A stretch of DNA of 64,000 bases from Chitinophaga sp. S165 (lineage in GTDB: Bacteria > Bacteroidota > Bacteroidia > Chitinophagales > Chitinophagaceae), in contig NZ_QGTG01000013.1 of assembly GCF_003182155.1 (NCBI RefSeq), positions 53,990-117,989 on the forward strand. The letters run 5' to 3'. The position numbers and the translations under genes are program-made. This document shows, piece after piece, positions 8,679 to 17,698 of the stretch. The notes below the pieces were generated by a model. It was given only the letters and a program-made list of their open reading frames with translations, searched no databases and was not told where the DNA came from. How positions within the stretch are numbered: the stretch's first letter is position 1; the number at the start of each line of letters is the position of its first letter.

Positions 8679-9599
8679 ATGAATAAGCTCGTGTTAGCAC
8701 TGTTGACTATCGGTTTACTGGCCGGTTGCGGATCAAAAAACAAGAATTCAGGAAAGGGTGCCTTCACGTTTGAGGATTTCCGTCATTTATTTACAGAGGC
8801 GAAATTGCCTTATAAACTGACGCCGGAAACCCTGGTGGAAAAATCAGCCGATTCTGCCGCTATTTCGCCAGAGGTGATGAAACAGTTCCTGACCGATACG
8901 TTAGGAATATCCGACTTTCCGGAAGGAACTGTGATCAAATTCTATCCGCTGGCCGCGATAGATGGTGCTGCCGTGAATTATTTTGTGGTGAAAGCTATAG
9001 GTAAGTCAACCACTACCGCGTATGTATGCTTCCTTGATAAAAAAGGTCATTACCTGAACCGGCTTGCAGTGGCGAAGGTGGAGAATAAAAAAGACCAGCA
9101 TTATTTCTCGATAGATACCCGTCAGGTCATCAAGGTGACTAACGAGCATGAGCTTAGCCCCGGACGCACTGCCACCAGAGAAGATTTCTATGGTGTTGGT
9201 GAAGATGGAAAGACGACACTGATCATGACTAACTCCAGCGGAGACGCCGCTGCAGGCCAGATCTTTAATCCGATCGACACATTACCAGGTAAACATAAAT
9301 TGTCGGGCGATTATCTTTCCGGCGAAACCAGCATTGTATCTATCCGCGATGGAGATGATCCGAAGTCATTCCTGTTTTTCATTACTTTCTCAAACGAGAA
9401 AACAGGTTGTAAAGGCGAGTTGTCAGGAACAGGACATTTTACAAGTGCTAATAAAGGTGAATACAAAGACAAAGAAACAGATTGTGGTATTGCATTCCAG
9501 TTTGCTTCAGGCAGGGTAAGCATCAGAGAGATTGGCGGATGTGGCGCCTATAGGGGAGTACGGTGTTTCTTTGAAGGAAGTTACAGCAAGAAAAAGTAA
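8679..9599 (+). CDS. Uncharacterised lipoprotein
   Basis: A 306-residue protein from the ATG at 8679, chosen because it starts a classic lipoprotein signal (MNKLVLALLTIGLLAGC, lipid Cys17). An in-frame start at 8589 would put 30 residues in front. The C-terminal 90 residues contain regularly spaced Cys and a pattern (DCGIAFQFASGRVSI, then GGCGAYRGVRCFFEGSY) like small secreted beta-sandwich domains of Bacteroidota. I cannot name the family. It is divergent from mntR, and no enzyme motif is visible. Confidence 0.7.
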   Translation: MNKLVLALLTIGLLAGCGSKNKNSGKGAFTFEDFRHLFTEAKLPYKLTPETLVEKSADSAAISPEVMKQFLTDTLGISDFPEGTVIKFYPLAAIDGAAVNYFVVKAIGKSTTTAYVCFLDKKGHYLNRLAVAKVENKKDQHYFSIDTRQVIKVTNEHELSPGRTATREDFYGVGEDGKTTLIMTNSSGDAAAGQIFNPIDTLPGKHKLSGDYLSGETSIVSIRDGDDPKSFLFFITFSNEKTGCKGELSGTGHFTSANKGEYKDKETDCGIAFQFASGRVSIREIGGCGAYRGVRCFFEGSYSKKK

Positions 9600-9621
9600 G
9601 TACGATTTAGTATAAGAACAG

Positions 9622-9654
9622 ACTCCGCTTCATGTAATGGGGCGGAGTTTTTTT
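9622..9654 (+). terminator. Terminator after the lipoprotein gene
   Basis: A stem ACTCCGC/GCGGAGT, with an inner CAT/ATG pairing, is followed by seven T. It also overlaps the 3' end of the convergent aat gene. Confidence 0.7.
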
Positions 9655-10297
9655 ATTGGGATTTTTTGATGATGGTAAGGAACTCTTCACGGGGTATCAT
9701 TCTTGCTCCCAGAGAAGCCAGATGCTCCGAATATACCTGGCAGTCTATCATTTCAAGGCCTTGCGCAGCCGCATATTGCACAAAAGTGATAAAGGCAGCT
9801 TTGGATGCATTGCTGACACGCGCAAACATGGACTCGCCAAAGAAGCAATCTCCTATCTGGATACCATAGAACCCGCCTACCAGCTCATCATCCTGCCAGC
9901 ACTCAATTGAAAGTGCATAACCGGCTTCATGCAGGGCAATGTAGGCTTTTTCAATGTCTCTGGTGATCCAGGTACCATCCTGACCGGGCCGGGGCGCCTG
10001 CTGGCAGCCTCTGATCACTCCCGGAAAATCTTTATTGATAGTGAAGGTGAACACTCCTTTTTTCAGCACCTGTTTCATGCTGGCAGAAATTTTCAGTTCG
10101 CCGGGAAATAGTACGAATCTCGGGTCAGGGCACCACCAGAGAATAGGCGGTTCGTTATACCAGGGGAAAATGCCTTCACTATAGGCTAACAGTAATCTGT
10201 CTGACGAAAGATCTCCGCCATAAGCCAATAGTCCATCCGGCTCAGCCAGATCAACGGGCGGGAAAATCAAATCATTGGAGAGTTGAAATACAGGCAT
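9653..10297 (-). CDS. aat: Leucyl/phenylalanyl-tRNA--protein transferase
   Basis: A 214-residue aminoacyl-transferase that adds Leu or Phe to proteins with N-terminal Arg or Lys, creating N-degrons. Family hallmarks are present: FPPVDLAEPDGLLAYGGDL near the start, SEGIFPWYNE, WWCPDPRFVLFP, GTWITRDIEKAY and GCQQAPRPGQDG. Its ATG overlaps the stop codon of clpS by one base (TAATG), so the two are translationally coupled. The product makes the degron that ClpS recognises, so the operon joins maker and reader of the same signal. Confidence 0.96.
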   Translation of the reverse strand: MPVFQLSNDLIFPPVDLAEPDGLLAYGGDLSSDRLLLAYSEGIFPWYNEPPILWWCPDPRFVLFPGELKISASMKQVLKKGVFTFTINKDFPGVIRGCQQAPRPGQDGTWITRDIEKAYIALHEAGYALSIECWQDDELVGGFYGIQIGDCFFGESMFARVSNASKAAFITFVQYAAAQGLEMIDCQVYSEHLASLGARMIPREEFLTIIKKSQ

Positions 10298-10605
10298 TAT
10301 CTTTCAACCGCTTCTTCAAGAGTAGCGCTGATGCCTCTGTCAAGCAGAGCTTCGCACATGGGGCGTAGGCGGGAGAATTCGCCCTGCTTTACGGCATATT
10401 TGCCATTGTGGTGAATGATCAAAGCACATTGTTCAGCCTGTTCCTGGGTATGATCGCACACTTCGATTAAGGATTGTATTACCCAGTCGAACGTATTCAC
10501 CTCATCATTCCAGACGATAAGGCTGAAAGGGAACTGCTCATCTTCAGCCACCAATACGTCTTCCCATTCTTTTGTCTGCGTACCTGTTTGCTTACGCTGG
10601 CTCAT
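10297..10605 (-). CDS. clpS: ATP-dependent Clp protease adaptor ClpS
   Basis: A 102-residue N-recognin that delivers substrates with N-terminal Leu, Phe, Trp or Tyr to ClpAP-type proteases. A flexible N-terminus (1-25) precedes the core: FSLIVWNDEVNTFDWVIQSL (usual family form is WNDD, here WNDE), the helix EQAEQCALIIHHNGKYAVKQG, and the C-terminal LRPMCEALLDRGISATLEE. It is first in a two-gene operon with aat. Confidence 0.95.
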   Translation of the reverse strand: MSQRKQTGTQTKEWEDVLVAEDEQFPFSLIVWNDEVNTFDWVIQSLIEVCDHTQEQAEQCALIIHHNGKYAVKQGEFSRLRPMCEALLDRGISATLEEAVER

Positions 10606-10768
10606 AATCCTTTAAAAACTTTACACAAAACTACGGCTAATAATCGTTATATTAAATAGGAAAGTTTAAGGATAACGCTGTAGCATTGATTTTGAGAATC
10701 ATGTGTTTAACATAATCAGTAAGCATTGGCTGATAATTGTTATTATTGTAATCACTAGAAGCAAGGTT

Positions 10769-12925
10769 ATGAATGTATTGAACGGCAGTAAATTGTTGAT
10801 GGACATCAGCTTACCATTAAAAGATCCGGTACCAATTTTTTCCCTGGTATTGTTTATCATCCTGTTAGCCCCGATCATCCTGCGTAAGTTCCGTATTCCG
10901 AGCATCATCGGTTTGATACTGGCAGGGATGGCCATAGGAGACCATGGGTTTAAGATCATCGAGAAGGGGAGTATAGACCTTTTTGGAAAGGCCGGCTTAC
11001 TGTATATCATGTTCCTTGCAGGTCTGGAGCTGGATATGACGGAGTTCAGGAAGAACCGGAACCGTAGTCTCGTTTTTGGTGCGTTCACATTTTTCATTCC
11101 GCTCATTTCAGGATATTTCGTTTGCACTTATGTACTGCACTTCAACTTTATGGCTACATTGCTGGTATCCAGCATGTTTGCTACCCATACACTGGTAGCG
11201 TATCCGTTGGCCAGCCGCCTGGGCATCACTAAAAATGAAGCAGTCACCGTTGCTGTAGGCGGCACCATTATTACCGATACTGCCGTGTTGGTGATCCTGG
11301 CCGTTATCACAGGTGCGGCGGCAGGCAACCTGAACACTCATTTCTGGGTCCGCCTGTCCGTGTCACTGGTGGTCTTCGGCGCTATTATCCTCTGGATATT
11401 CCCGCTGATAGGACGCTGGTTCTTCAAAAAGATCAAAGACGATAAAACTTCCCACTTCATATTTGTACTTGCATTAGTATTCCTGGCGGCCTTCCTCGCG
11501 GAGCTGGCGGGTGTGGAAGGCATCATCGGTGCATTCCTGGCGGGCCTTGCGCTGAACCAGCTGATCCCACATACATCGCCGCTTATGAACAGGATAGAAT
11601 TCACAGGTAATGCATTATTCATTCCCTTTTTCCTGATCAGTGTGGGCATGATCGTGGACCTGCGCGTATTACTCAAAGGCCCGGAAGCCCTGATGATAGC
11701 AGGTGTGCTGACGGGTATGGCATTAGTCAGTAAGTGGCTTGCAGCTTTCTTTACACAGATCTCTTTTGGTTATACACCTAAACAACGTAATGTAATATTC
11801 GGACTAAGCAGTGCACATGCTGCAGCCACGATCGCCGTGATACTGATCGGGTTCAACATGGGCATTATTAACGAGAATGTGCTGAACGGTACCGTGGTAC
11901 TGATCCTGATCACCTGCCTGGTAAGCTCTTTCGTGACGGAAAGTGCGGGCCGTAAACTGGCGATTATAGAGCTTGACAAAAAACCTGTGGTGGAAGAAAT
12001 GCCTGAAAGGCTGCTTGTCCCTATCTCCCGGCAGGGACATATGGAATCACTGCTTGATTTCGCGCTGATGATCAAAGATCCGGATGCAAGCACGCCTATC
12101 TATCCACTGGCCGTTGTACAGGATGATGAAGAGGCTAAACAGAAGGTCGCGCTTACCAGTAAGATCATGGAAGCAGCTGTTATGTATGCCGGAGCGACAG
12201 AAAGTAAAGTACAGGCGGTTACACGCGTTGATCTCAACGTTTCAGATGGTATTGCCCGTGCAGCAAAAGAACTGATGATAACAGACGTGGTGCTGGGCTG
12301 GACAGACAAGACCACTACCACAGAAAGATTGTTCGGCTCCATCTTCGGTACCACGCTGGATAATGTGTTGCAGAGCGTATGGGAGACTGTCTATGTATGC
12401 GACTTCCACTATCCGCTGAATGCAACCCGGAAACTGGTGCTGGTGATGCCTAAGAACGCAGAATATGAACTGGGCTTCCTGCACTATATCCAAAAGATCT
12501 TCCTGCTCAGTAAACAGATCGGTGCAAGACTGTTACTGTGTTGTCATATCAAGACGCAGGCCGCTATAGAAGCCTATCTGCAGCAGTTTAAACTGAATGT
12601 GGAAATCACCTACAAGCAATTCGACAACATAGAGGAATTGTTACTGCTGGCAAAAGACATTACCAAAAATGATCTCGTAATGGTGGTAGCAGCCCGTAAA
12701 GGAACACTGTCCTACCGGCCTTACCTGGATGGTATGCCGGGACGTTTGAGCAGGCATTTCCCGGCTCATAACATCGTGCTGATCTATCCTGAACAAACAG
12801 AGATCGACTACATTGAAGCAGGCGTACAACCTGAAGATCTTACGCTGGCGCCGATCCAGGAACAGCTGGCTAATCTGAATAAGTTGGGTAAAGCTGTAAA
12901 ACGTATCCTCAAAGGGAAAAAATAG
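10769..12925 (+). CDS. CPA2-family cation/proton antiporter with tandem Usp-like cytosolic domains
   Basis: A 718-residue Kef/NapA-like antiporter. The membrane part (about 1-420) has repeated hydrophobic helices, LILAGMAIGDHG, MFLAGLELDM, TIITDTAVLVILAV and AGVEGIIGAFLAGLALNQ typical of Na+(K+)/H+ exchangers. The remaining 300 residues are soluble and read as two universal-stress-like alpha/beta units (one starting at PERLLVPISRQGHMES, the other at RKLVLVMPKN), as in plant CHX transporters. The start at 10769 has AAGG eight bases upstream. A GTG at 10703 would add 22 residues. The transported ion is not evident. Confidence 0.85.
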   Translation: MNVLNGSKLLMDISLPLKDPVPIFSLVLFIILLAPIILRKFRIPSIIGLILAGMAIGDHGFKIIEKGSIDLFGKAGLLYIMFLAGLELDMTEFRKNRNRSLVFGAFTFFIPLISGYFVCTYVLHFNFMATLLVSSMFATHTLVAYPLASRLGITKNEAVTVAVGGTIITDTAVLVILAVITGAAAGNLNTHFWVRLSVSLVVFGAIILWIFPLIGRWFFKKIKDDKTSHFIFVLALVFLAAFLAELAGVEGIIGAFLAGLALNQLIPHTSPLMNRIEFTGNALFIPFFLISVGMIVDLRVLLKGPEALMIAGVLTGMALVSKWLAAFFTQISFGYTPKQRNVIFGLSSAHAAATIAVILIGFNMGIINENVLNGTVVLILITCLVSSFVTESAGRKLAIIELDKKPVVEEMPERLLVPISRQGHMESLLDFALMIKDPDASTPIYPLAVVQDDEEAKQKVALTSKIMEAAVMYAGATESKVQAVTRVDLNVSDGIARAAKELMITDVVLGWTDKTTTTERLFGSIFGTTLDNVLQSVWETVYVCDFHYPLNATRKLVLVMPKNAEYELGFLHYIQKIFLLSKQIGARLLLCCHIKTQAAIEAYLQQFKLNVEITYKQFDNIEELLLLAKDITKNDLVMVVAARKGTLSYRPYLDGMPGRLSRHFPAHNIVLIYPEQTEIDYIEAGVQPEDLTLAPIQEQLANLNKLGKAVKRILKGKK

Positions 12926-13099
12926 TTTACCACATATACTCCGTCTATGACCCCTTCTCCGTATCGGGATGCTTTGCTGCGTCCTGTATATTGCAATGCC
13001 TATACCATTCACAGGAAGCAGGATCGGGGGAATGCCTGACCTGAAATAGGGGATGCCTTTTAACCGGATTAGGGGATAGCGGCTTCTTTATACCGGACC

Positions 13100-13107
13100 T
13101 ACCTTTG
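13100..13107 (+). promoter_or_regulatory. -7 promoter box for the glycosyltransferase gene
   Basis: TACCTTTG matches TAnnTTTG exactly and lies 104 bp before the start codon, implying a leader of about 100 nt. No -33 TTG is present at N19. The rest of 12926-13211 holds nothing recognisable. Confidence 0.5.
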
Positions 13108-13211
13108 ACATTGTAACCCTTCCCAGGAAACAGACGCAGTATAAGACATAACTGTGTGGGTTATATGAGAGCAAAACCTCAGATCAGCAACATCTAAACA
13201 ACTTTAAAACA

Positions 13212-14546
13212 ATGAAAAACCACAACGAACAATTGAAGGGTAAAAAGGTGCTTTTTGCAACAGTACCTGCAGAAGGGCATATCAATCCATTGACAGGATT
13301 AGCTAAGCACTTACAGGAATCAGGATGCGATGTAAGGTGGTATACTTCCCCTCTCTTTGCACAGAAATTTGAAAAACTGGGTATTCATCATTATACGTTT
13401 ATAACCGCGAAGGATGTGAACCAGGATAACCTGACCATCCTGTTTCCCGAAAGACTATCGATCGAAGATCCTGCAGTAAGGCTGGACCTTGATCTTACGG
13501 AAGTCTTTGCCAACAGGGGGCCTGAGTATTATGAAGATATCAAGGGCATTTATCAGTCTTTCTCTTTTGATATCCTGATCGCCGATTCTATGTTCTCGGG
13601 TATCCCGTTTGTTAAGCACCTCATGAAGATACCGGTATTGTCCATCGGCATCATTCCGCTGGCCGAGAACTCTGTTGATCTGGGACCTTATGGTATGGCA
13701 TTGCCACCGGCTACCAACGAAGCTGAAAAGGCTAAATATGCAGAATTAGGGCAGCTGATGATCAATGTTGTGCTGAAGAAGTCGATCAACACTTTCGATG
13801 CTATTCTGAACAAACACAACATTCCTCATAAGAACTCAGTGCTGTTCGATCTTTTGATACGTGAAGCGCCTTTATACCTTCAGATCGGAACACCTTCGTT
13901 TGAGTATAAACGTAGCGACCTGGGAAGGAACATTCGTTACATAGGAGCGCTGATGGCTCATTCATCGAAAAAACAAGCGGCTGCTCCCTGGTTTGATGAG
14001 CGTTTAAAGAAGTATAAGAAAGTAATGTTGCTGACACAGGGTACTGTTGAAAAAGATATCAACAAACTGATCGTTCCGACATTGGAAGCTTTCAAAGGTA
14101 CTGACGTGCTGGTAGTGACAGCAACAGCCAGTAATCAAACGGCCGCATTACGGGCTAAATATCCGTACGATAACATCATTGTGGAGGATTATATCCCGTT
14201 TGATGAGATCATGCCTTATGCTAACGTTTATGTTACAAATGGAGGGTATGGCGGTACGTTGTTAAGCATTAAATACAAGTTACCGATGGTAGCTGCAGGT
14301 GTGCACGAAGGAAAGAATGAGGTATGTGCCCGCATTGGTTATTTCAAACTGGGTATTAACCTGGCAACCGATACGCCAACGTCAGAACAGGTAAAAGAGG
14401 CGGTTGAAAAGGTGTTTGCTGATAGCAGTTACAAAGAGAACGTTACCAGGCTGGCGGAAGAAATAAATACTTATAATGCCATCGAGACAAGTGTGGGTTA
14501 TGTGGCTGAACTGATTCAGACGCATGCTACTGCTGCGGTGCTGTAA
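13212..14546 (+). CDS. GT1-family (UGT/MGT-like) glycosyltransferase
   Basis: A 444-residue GT-B fold sugar transferase. The N-terminal Rossmann half starts with KKVLFATVPAEGHINPLTGLA, the acceptor-side motif of macrolide and flavonoid glycosyltransferases. The C-terminal half has VMLLTQGTVEKDINKL, the donor-site loop VEDYIPFDEIMPYANVYVTNGGYGG and GVHEGKNEVCARIGYFKLG. The usual HxGxG is replaced by NGGYGG, with Asn for His. Such enzymes glycosylate small hydrophobic acceptors or antibiotics. No biosynthetic neighbours identify the acceptor. The gene is monocistronic. Confidence 0.88.
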   Translation: MKNHNEQLKGKKVLFATVPAEGHINPLTGLAKHLQESGCDVRWYTSPLFAQKFEKLGIHHYTFITAKDVNQDNLTILFPERLSIEDPAVRLDLDLTEVFANRGPEYYEDIKGIYQSFSFDILIADSMFSGIPFVKHLMKIPVLSIGIIPLAENSVDLGPYGMALPPATNEAEKAKYAELGQLMINVVLKKSINTFDAILNKHNIPHKNSVLFDLLIREAPLYLQIGTPSFEYKRSDLGRNIRYIGALMAHSSKKQAAAPWFDERLKKYKKVMLLTQGTVEKDINKLIVPTLEAFKGTDVLVVTATASNQTAALRAKYPYDNIIVEDYIPFDEIMPYANVYVTNGGYGGTLLSIKYKLPMVAAGVHEGKNEVCARIGYFKLGINLATDTPTSEQVKEAVEKVFADSSYKENVTRLAEEINTYNAIETSVGYVAELIQTHATAAVL

Positions 14547-14571
14547 CATAGCTGTCAAGCCATCATGAACA

Positions 14572-14607
14572 AATAAGCCACGGATCATTGTGTATCTGTG
14601 GCTTATT
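14572..14607 (+). terminator. Hairpin after the glycosyltransferase gene
   Basis: A 14-bp stem (one G-T pair) with an 8-nt loop lies 25 bp after the stop. The following T-run is weak, so it may act as an mRNA 3'-end stabiliser as much as a terminator. Confidence 0.5.
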
Positions 14608-14643
14608 CTTAGGACTGTGTTTTGTGCGCCTGGTATTTCCGGG

Positions 14644-14678
14644 CATAAAAAAAGCTTCATCTGTTAAGATGAAGCTTT
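14644..14678 (-). terminator. Terminator of the tRNA-Val operon
   Basis: An 11-bp perfect stem AAAGCTTCATC/GATGAAGCTTT with a 6-nt loop is followed on the minus strand by seven T. It begins 7 bp after the second tRNA. Confidence 0.85.
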
Positions 14679-14684
14679 CGTTTG

Positions 14685-14759
14685 TGGGAGTTGACGGATT
14701 CGAACCATCGACCCTCTGCTTGTAAGGCAGATGCTCTGAACCAGCTGAGCTAAACTCCC
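14685..14759 (-). tRNA. tRNA-Val (anticodon UAC), second of two
   Basis: A 75-nt cloverleaf on the minus strand with acceptor GGGAGTT/AACTCCC, anticodon loop CTTACAA (anticodon TAC), T-loop TTCGAAT and discriminator A. CCA is not encoded. It is identical to the copy 32 bp upstream. Confidence 0.95.
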
Positions 14760-14791
14760 TTGAAGAAAAAAACAGTAAAAATTTTAAAGAG

Positions 14792-14866
14792 TGGGAGTTG
14801 ACGGATTCGAACCATCGACCCTCTGCTTGTAAGGCAGATGCTCTGAACCAGCTGAGCTAAACTCCC
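14792..14866 (-). tRNA. tRNA-Val (anticodon UAC), first of two
   Basis: The same 75-nt tRNA as at 14685-14759, proximal to the shared promoter. Identical tandem copies suggest a recent duplication or gene conversion and raise the dosage of this isoacceptor. Confidence 0.95.
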
Positions 14867-14911
14867 TCTTTTTTTCTTCGTTACCGTCAGGCCTTTCGTC
14901 TGATGGGATTG

Positions 14912-14941
14912 CAAAGGTATAAACTATTTTTATTCTGCCAA
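14912..14941 (-). promoter_or_regulatory. Bacteroidota sigma promoter of the tRNA-Val pair
   Basis: TTG (14939-14941) and TACCTTTG (14912-14919) on the minus strand are separated by exactly 19 bp, the consensus form. The tRNA 5' end is 45 bp downstream. Confidence 0.8.
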
Positions 14942-15046
14942 ATTTTTTTGAAGATATTTTAAAAAAAGTGATCAGCTGTTTTACTTGTTATGCTCTCAAA
15001 TACCTTGCAGTAAAGGGTTTGAGAGTATGTAAGTTTATAGTGAACA

Positions 15047-16324
15047 TTATTTCAGTTCCCATGCTATCAACTGATTTGTCCATTCCTGACGGTACGGAGT
15101 TGTCACTTTGATATAGTTATCTGTATACCCTTCCATCATACCATCCTTACCATGTTTTTCAAACAGTACTTTTCTTGTTTCACCGAGGTGTTGTTCATTG
15201 AAATACTGTTGTTTTTTGTGGCTCAGGTTACGCAGCATTTTATTACGTTCATTCCGCACGTTTACGGGTACCACTGGCGTAATATCAAGCGCAGCGGTAT
15301 TGGCTCGTTCTGAATAGGTAAATACATGCAGGTAGGAGACGTCCAGTGAATGCAGGAAGTCGTACGTTTCCTGGAAGTGTGCGTCAGATTCTGCAGGGAA
15401 GCCAACGATCACATCCACGCCGATGGCGCAGTGTGGCATAAACTGTTTGATCAGGGCTACTTTCTCTGCATACAGCTCCCGGCGGTAACGGCGGCGCATC
15501 AGGCCAAGTATTTCATTACTGCCGCTCTGTAAAGGAATATGGAAATGAGGCATGAACTTTTTGCTGTTCGCTACAAATTCAATGATCTCATTACTTAACA
15601 GGTTAGGTTCTATAGAAGAGATGCGGTAACGCTCAATGCCTTCCACCTGGTCCAGTTCCTGTATCAGTTCAAAGAAGCTCTCTTCCCTTTTTTTACCGCC
15701 TTCCAGTCCTTTGCCAAAGTCGCCCAGGTTAATACCGGTCAGCACGATCTCTTTCACACCGCTGGCTGCCAGTGAATGCGCATGTGCTACCACACTGGCA
15801 ACACTGTCACTGCGGCTTTTACCCCGCGCCATCGGGATGGTACAGAACGAGCAGGTATAATCACAACCATCCTGCACCTTCAGGAAGGTCCGGGTACGGT
15901 CGTTCAGTGAATAAGAGGCATGGAACGTGTTCACATCTTCGATATCGCAGGAGCAGATCTTCGCGCTGTCACCTTTGGTGAGTGTTTTCAGATGATCCAC
16001 AATATTGAACTTCTCTGCCGCGCCAAGTACAAGGTCCACACCCTCGATCTCTGCGATCTCTTTGGGTTTCAGCTGTGCATAACAGCCGGTGATCACGATC
16101 ATACTTTCGGGTGCTCTGCGCTGGATGCGGCGCACCAGGTGCCGGCATTCCTTGTCAGCGTTGTCTGTAACAGAGCAGGTATTGATCACATAGACATCGG
16201 CCCGCTCCTCAAAATCTGTCTTCACAAATCCATCCTGTTCCAGCAGCCTGCTCAGGGAGGAGGTTTCTGAAAAATTCAGCTTACAGCCGAGGGTATGAAA
16301 TGCTACTTTTTTACCTGTTGTCAT
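15047..16324 (-). CDS. mtaB: tRNA t6A37 methylthiotransferase MtaB
   Basis: A 425-residue radical-SAM enzyme that converts t6A37 to ms2t6A37 in tRNAs reading ANN codons. The MTTase N-terminal domain has cluster ligands Cys14, Cys50 and Cys81. The radical-SAM CxxxCxxC is Cys154, Cys158 and Cys161 in GCDYTCSFC, followed by IPMARGKSRS. A C-terminal TRAM domain lies at about 365-425. The ATG at 16324 is fixed by Cys14. A perfect TACCTTTG box ends only 8 bp upstream, so the mRNA should have an extremely short leader. Confidence 0.95.
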   Translation of the reverse strand: MTTGKKVAFHTLGCKLNFSETSSLSRLLEQDGFVKTDFEERADVYVINTCSVTDNADKECRHLVRRIQRRAPESMIVITGCYAQLKPKEIAEIEGVDLVLGAAEKFNIVDHLKTLTKGDSAKICSCDIEDVNTFHASYSLNDRTRTFLKVQDGCDYTCSFCTIPMARGKSRSDSVASVVAHAHSLAASGVKEIVLTGINLGDFGKGLEGGKKREESFFELIQELDQVEGIERYRISSIEPNLLSNEIIEFVANSKKFMPHFHIPLQSGSNEILGLMRRRYRRELYAEKVALIKQFMPHCAIGVDVIVGFPAESDAHFQETYDFLHSLDVSYLHVFTYSERANTAALDITPVVPVNVRNERNKMLRNLSHKKQQYFNEQHLGETRKVLFEKHGKDGMMEGYTDNYIKVTTPYRQEWTNQLIAWELK

Positions 16325-16332
16325 AAGGAGGG

Positions 16333-16340
16333 CAAAGGTA
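16333..16340 (-). promoter_or_regulatory. -7 promoter box abutting the mtaB start codon
   Basis: TACCTTTG lies 8 bp before the ATG on the minus strand. With the usual start a few bases downstream of this box, the leader would be only a few nucleotides long. Confidence 0.6.
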
Positions 16341-16431
16341 GCACCTTTTTTTTATACTGGTTATGTTGCCAAAATTGTATAGATTGCCGCCCGGCATGAG
16401 CAATGCTAAATATCGTAACAGGAGCGTAACC

Positions 16432-16884
16432 ATGAAATCTAAGGGCAAGTATGTACCTATGTTGTTATTAGGACTATTGTTGTGGCTGGCCTGGCAACAA
16501 CAATGGTGGAAGGGACCACAGCGGCAACCGCGTGTTTCTGCCCCCGGTAACACCAGCATCACTGAGACAAATCACAAAAAAATTAACACCGGCAATGATC
16601 CGGCTGCACTTGACCGGCATGCCATCCTTAAATATACCCGCCACGCCAGGTGCCGTATGGCCTGCCGGCACGTTACCGAAGATGAGGTGGTAGAGATCCT
16701 TGAAAACGGTAGCGTTAATACAGAAAAATCCAATCCGCACGACGAGCCTTGCCCTACCTATGCCCTGGAAGGCTATTCCGATGAAGGACAGCACCTCCGG
16801 GTCGTCTTCGCGCCCTGTGAAGACACAACAAGCGTTGTAACATGTATTGACCTGGACAAGGACTGGGCTTGCAGCTGTAATTAG
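16432..16884 (+). CDS. DUF4258 domain protein with N-terminal membrane anchor
   Basis: A 150-residue protein from the ATG at 16432, which has GGAG 8 bp upstream. A longer frame from 16363 would add 23 basic residues. A single hydrophobic segment (about residues 9-22, MLLLGLLLWLAW) is followed by a linker and a DUF4258 domain: YTRHARCRMACRHVTEDEV, NPHDEPCPTYALEGYS and VVFAPCEDTTSVVTCIDLDKDWACSC. The Cys-rich domain may bind metal, but function is unknown. It is divergent from mtaB. Confidence 0.8.
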   Translation: MKSKGKYVPMLLLGLLLWLAWQQQWWKGPQRQPRVSAPGNTSITETNHKKINTGNDPAALDRHAILKYTRHARCRMACRHVTEDEVVEILENGSVNTEKSNPHDEPCPTYALEGYSDEGQHLRVVFAPCEDTTSVVTCIDLDKDWACSCN

Positions 16885-16948
16885 GTATTTCCATCTGTAA
16901 GCAGTAATTTTCCGGCTTGCATCCGACTAAAAAGAGACTGGCATTATT

Positions 16949-17689
16949 ATGAAGTTATTGCTCAAGCCGTTACATGTGGTGTATATGATATACGCCGCAA
17001 TAGTATTCCTTGTGATCATGTTCCTTATCCTTCCGCCCATTTTTGTGGCTTCTTTCTTTGGAAAAGTAAAAGGTGGGAACGTTGTCTTCTATTTCCTGCG
17101 TTTTTGGTCTCATACATGGTTTCCTGCTGTTGGTATAAGAGTGAAAAGAATTTACAAACATGACAAAAAGGATAAGACTCCTTACCTCTATGTTGTCAAT
17201 CACCGTTCCTACCTGGACGCCGCTCTTGCAGTGCAGGTAATGCGTCTTCCTTTCCGTCCGCTGGGAAAGATCGAAATGAAAAAGATCCCCTTTTTCGGGT
17301 TTATCTATAAACAATCTGTCGTACTGGTAGACCGTAAAGATGCGAAAGCCCGCTCCCGCAGCGTACGTGAGATGATAGCCGCCATTAAGGAAGGTATCTC
17401 TATCCTCATATTCCCTGAAGGCACTACCAACGAAACAGAAAAACCATTGCAGCCATTCCATAATGGCGCTTTCCGTATAGCCATTGAAACACAAACACCT
17501 ATTCAGCCTGTTTTATACCTGGATAACGGCGACCGCCTGCATGCCAAAAGGTTCAATCTGAATCCCGGCCGTTGCAGAGTAGTGTATCTGCCACCTGTTC
17601 CTGTCACAGGACTGACAATGGACGACCTGCCGGTGCTGAAACAGCAGGTTTTTGATATTATGGAACGGGAATTGAAGGCTAGTGTATAA
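16949..17689 (+). CDS. plsC: 1-acyl-sn-glycerol-3-phosphate acyltransferase
   Basis: A 246-residue membrane-associated acyltransferase forming phosphatidic acid. Two N-terminal hydrophobic segments (about 10-36) precede the catalytic motif NHRSYLD (His85, Asp90), the acceptor motif around VDRKDAKARS, and FPEGTTN. Other PlsC-like acyltransferases, including those for lyso-ornithine lipids, share these motifs, so the exact acceptor is not certain. It lies 9 bp upstream of priA and is likely co-transcribed. Confidence 0.88.
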   Translation: MKLLLKPLHVVYMIYAAIVFLVIMFLILPPIFVASFFGKVKGGNVVFYFLRFWSHTWFPAVGIRVKRIYKHDKKDKTPYLYVVNHRSYLDAALAVQVMRLPFRPLGKIEMKKIPFFGFIYKQSVVLVDRKDAKARSRSVREMIAAIKEGISILIFPEGTTNETEKPLQPFHNGAFRIAIETQTPIQPVLYLDNGDRLHAKRFNLNPGRCRVVYLPPVPVTGLTMDDLPVLKQQVFDIMERELKASV

Positions 17690-17698
17690 CAATTACAA

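Noticed and set aside
14650..14880. Integration site (att) at the tandem tRNA-Val genes
   Set aside because: No integrase, no partial tRNA repeat and no accessory genes nearby. The two copies are complete and share one promoter and terminator.
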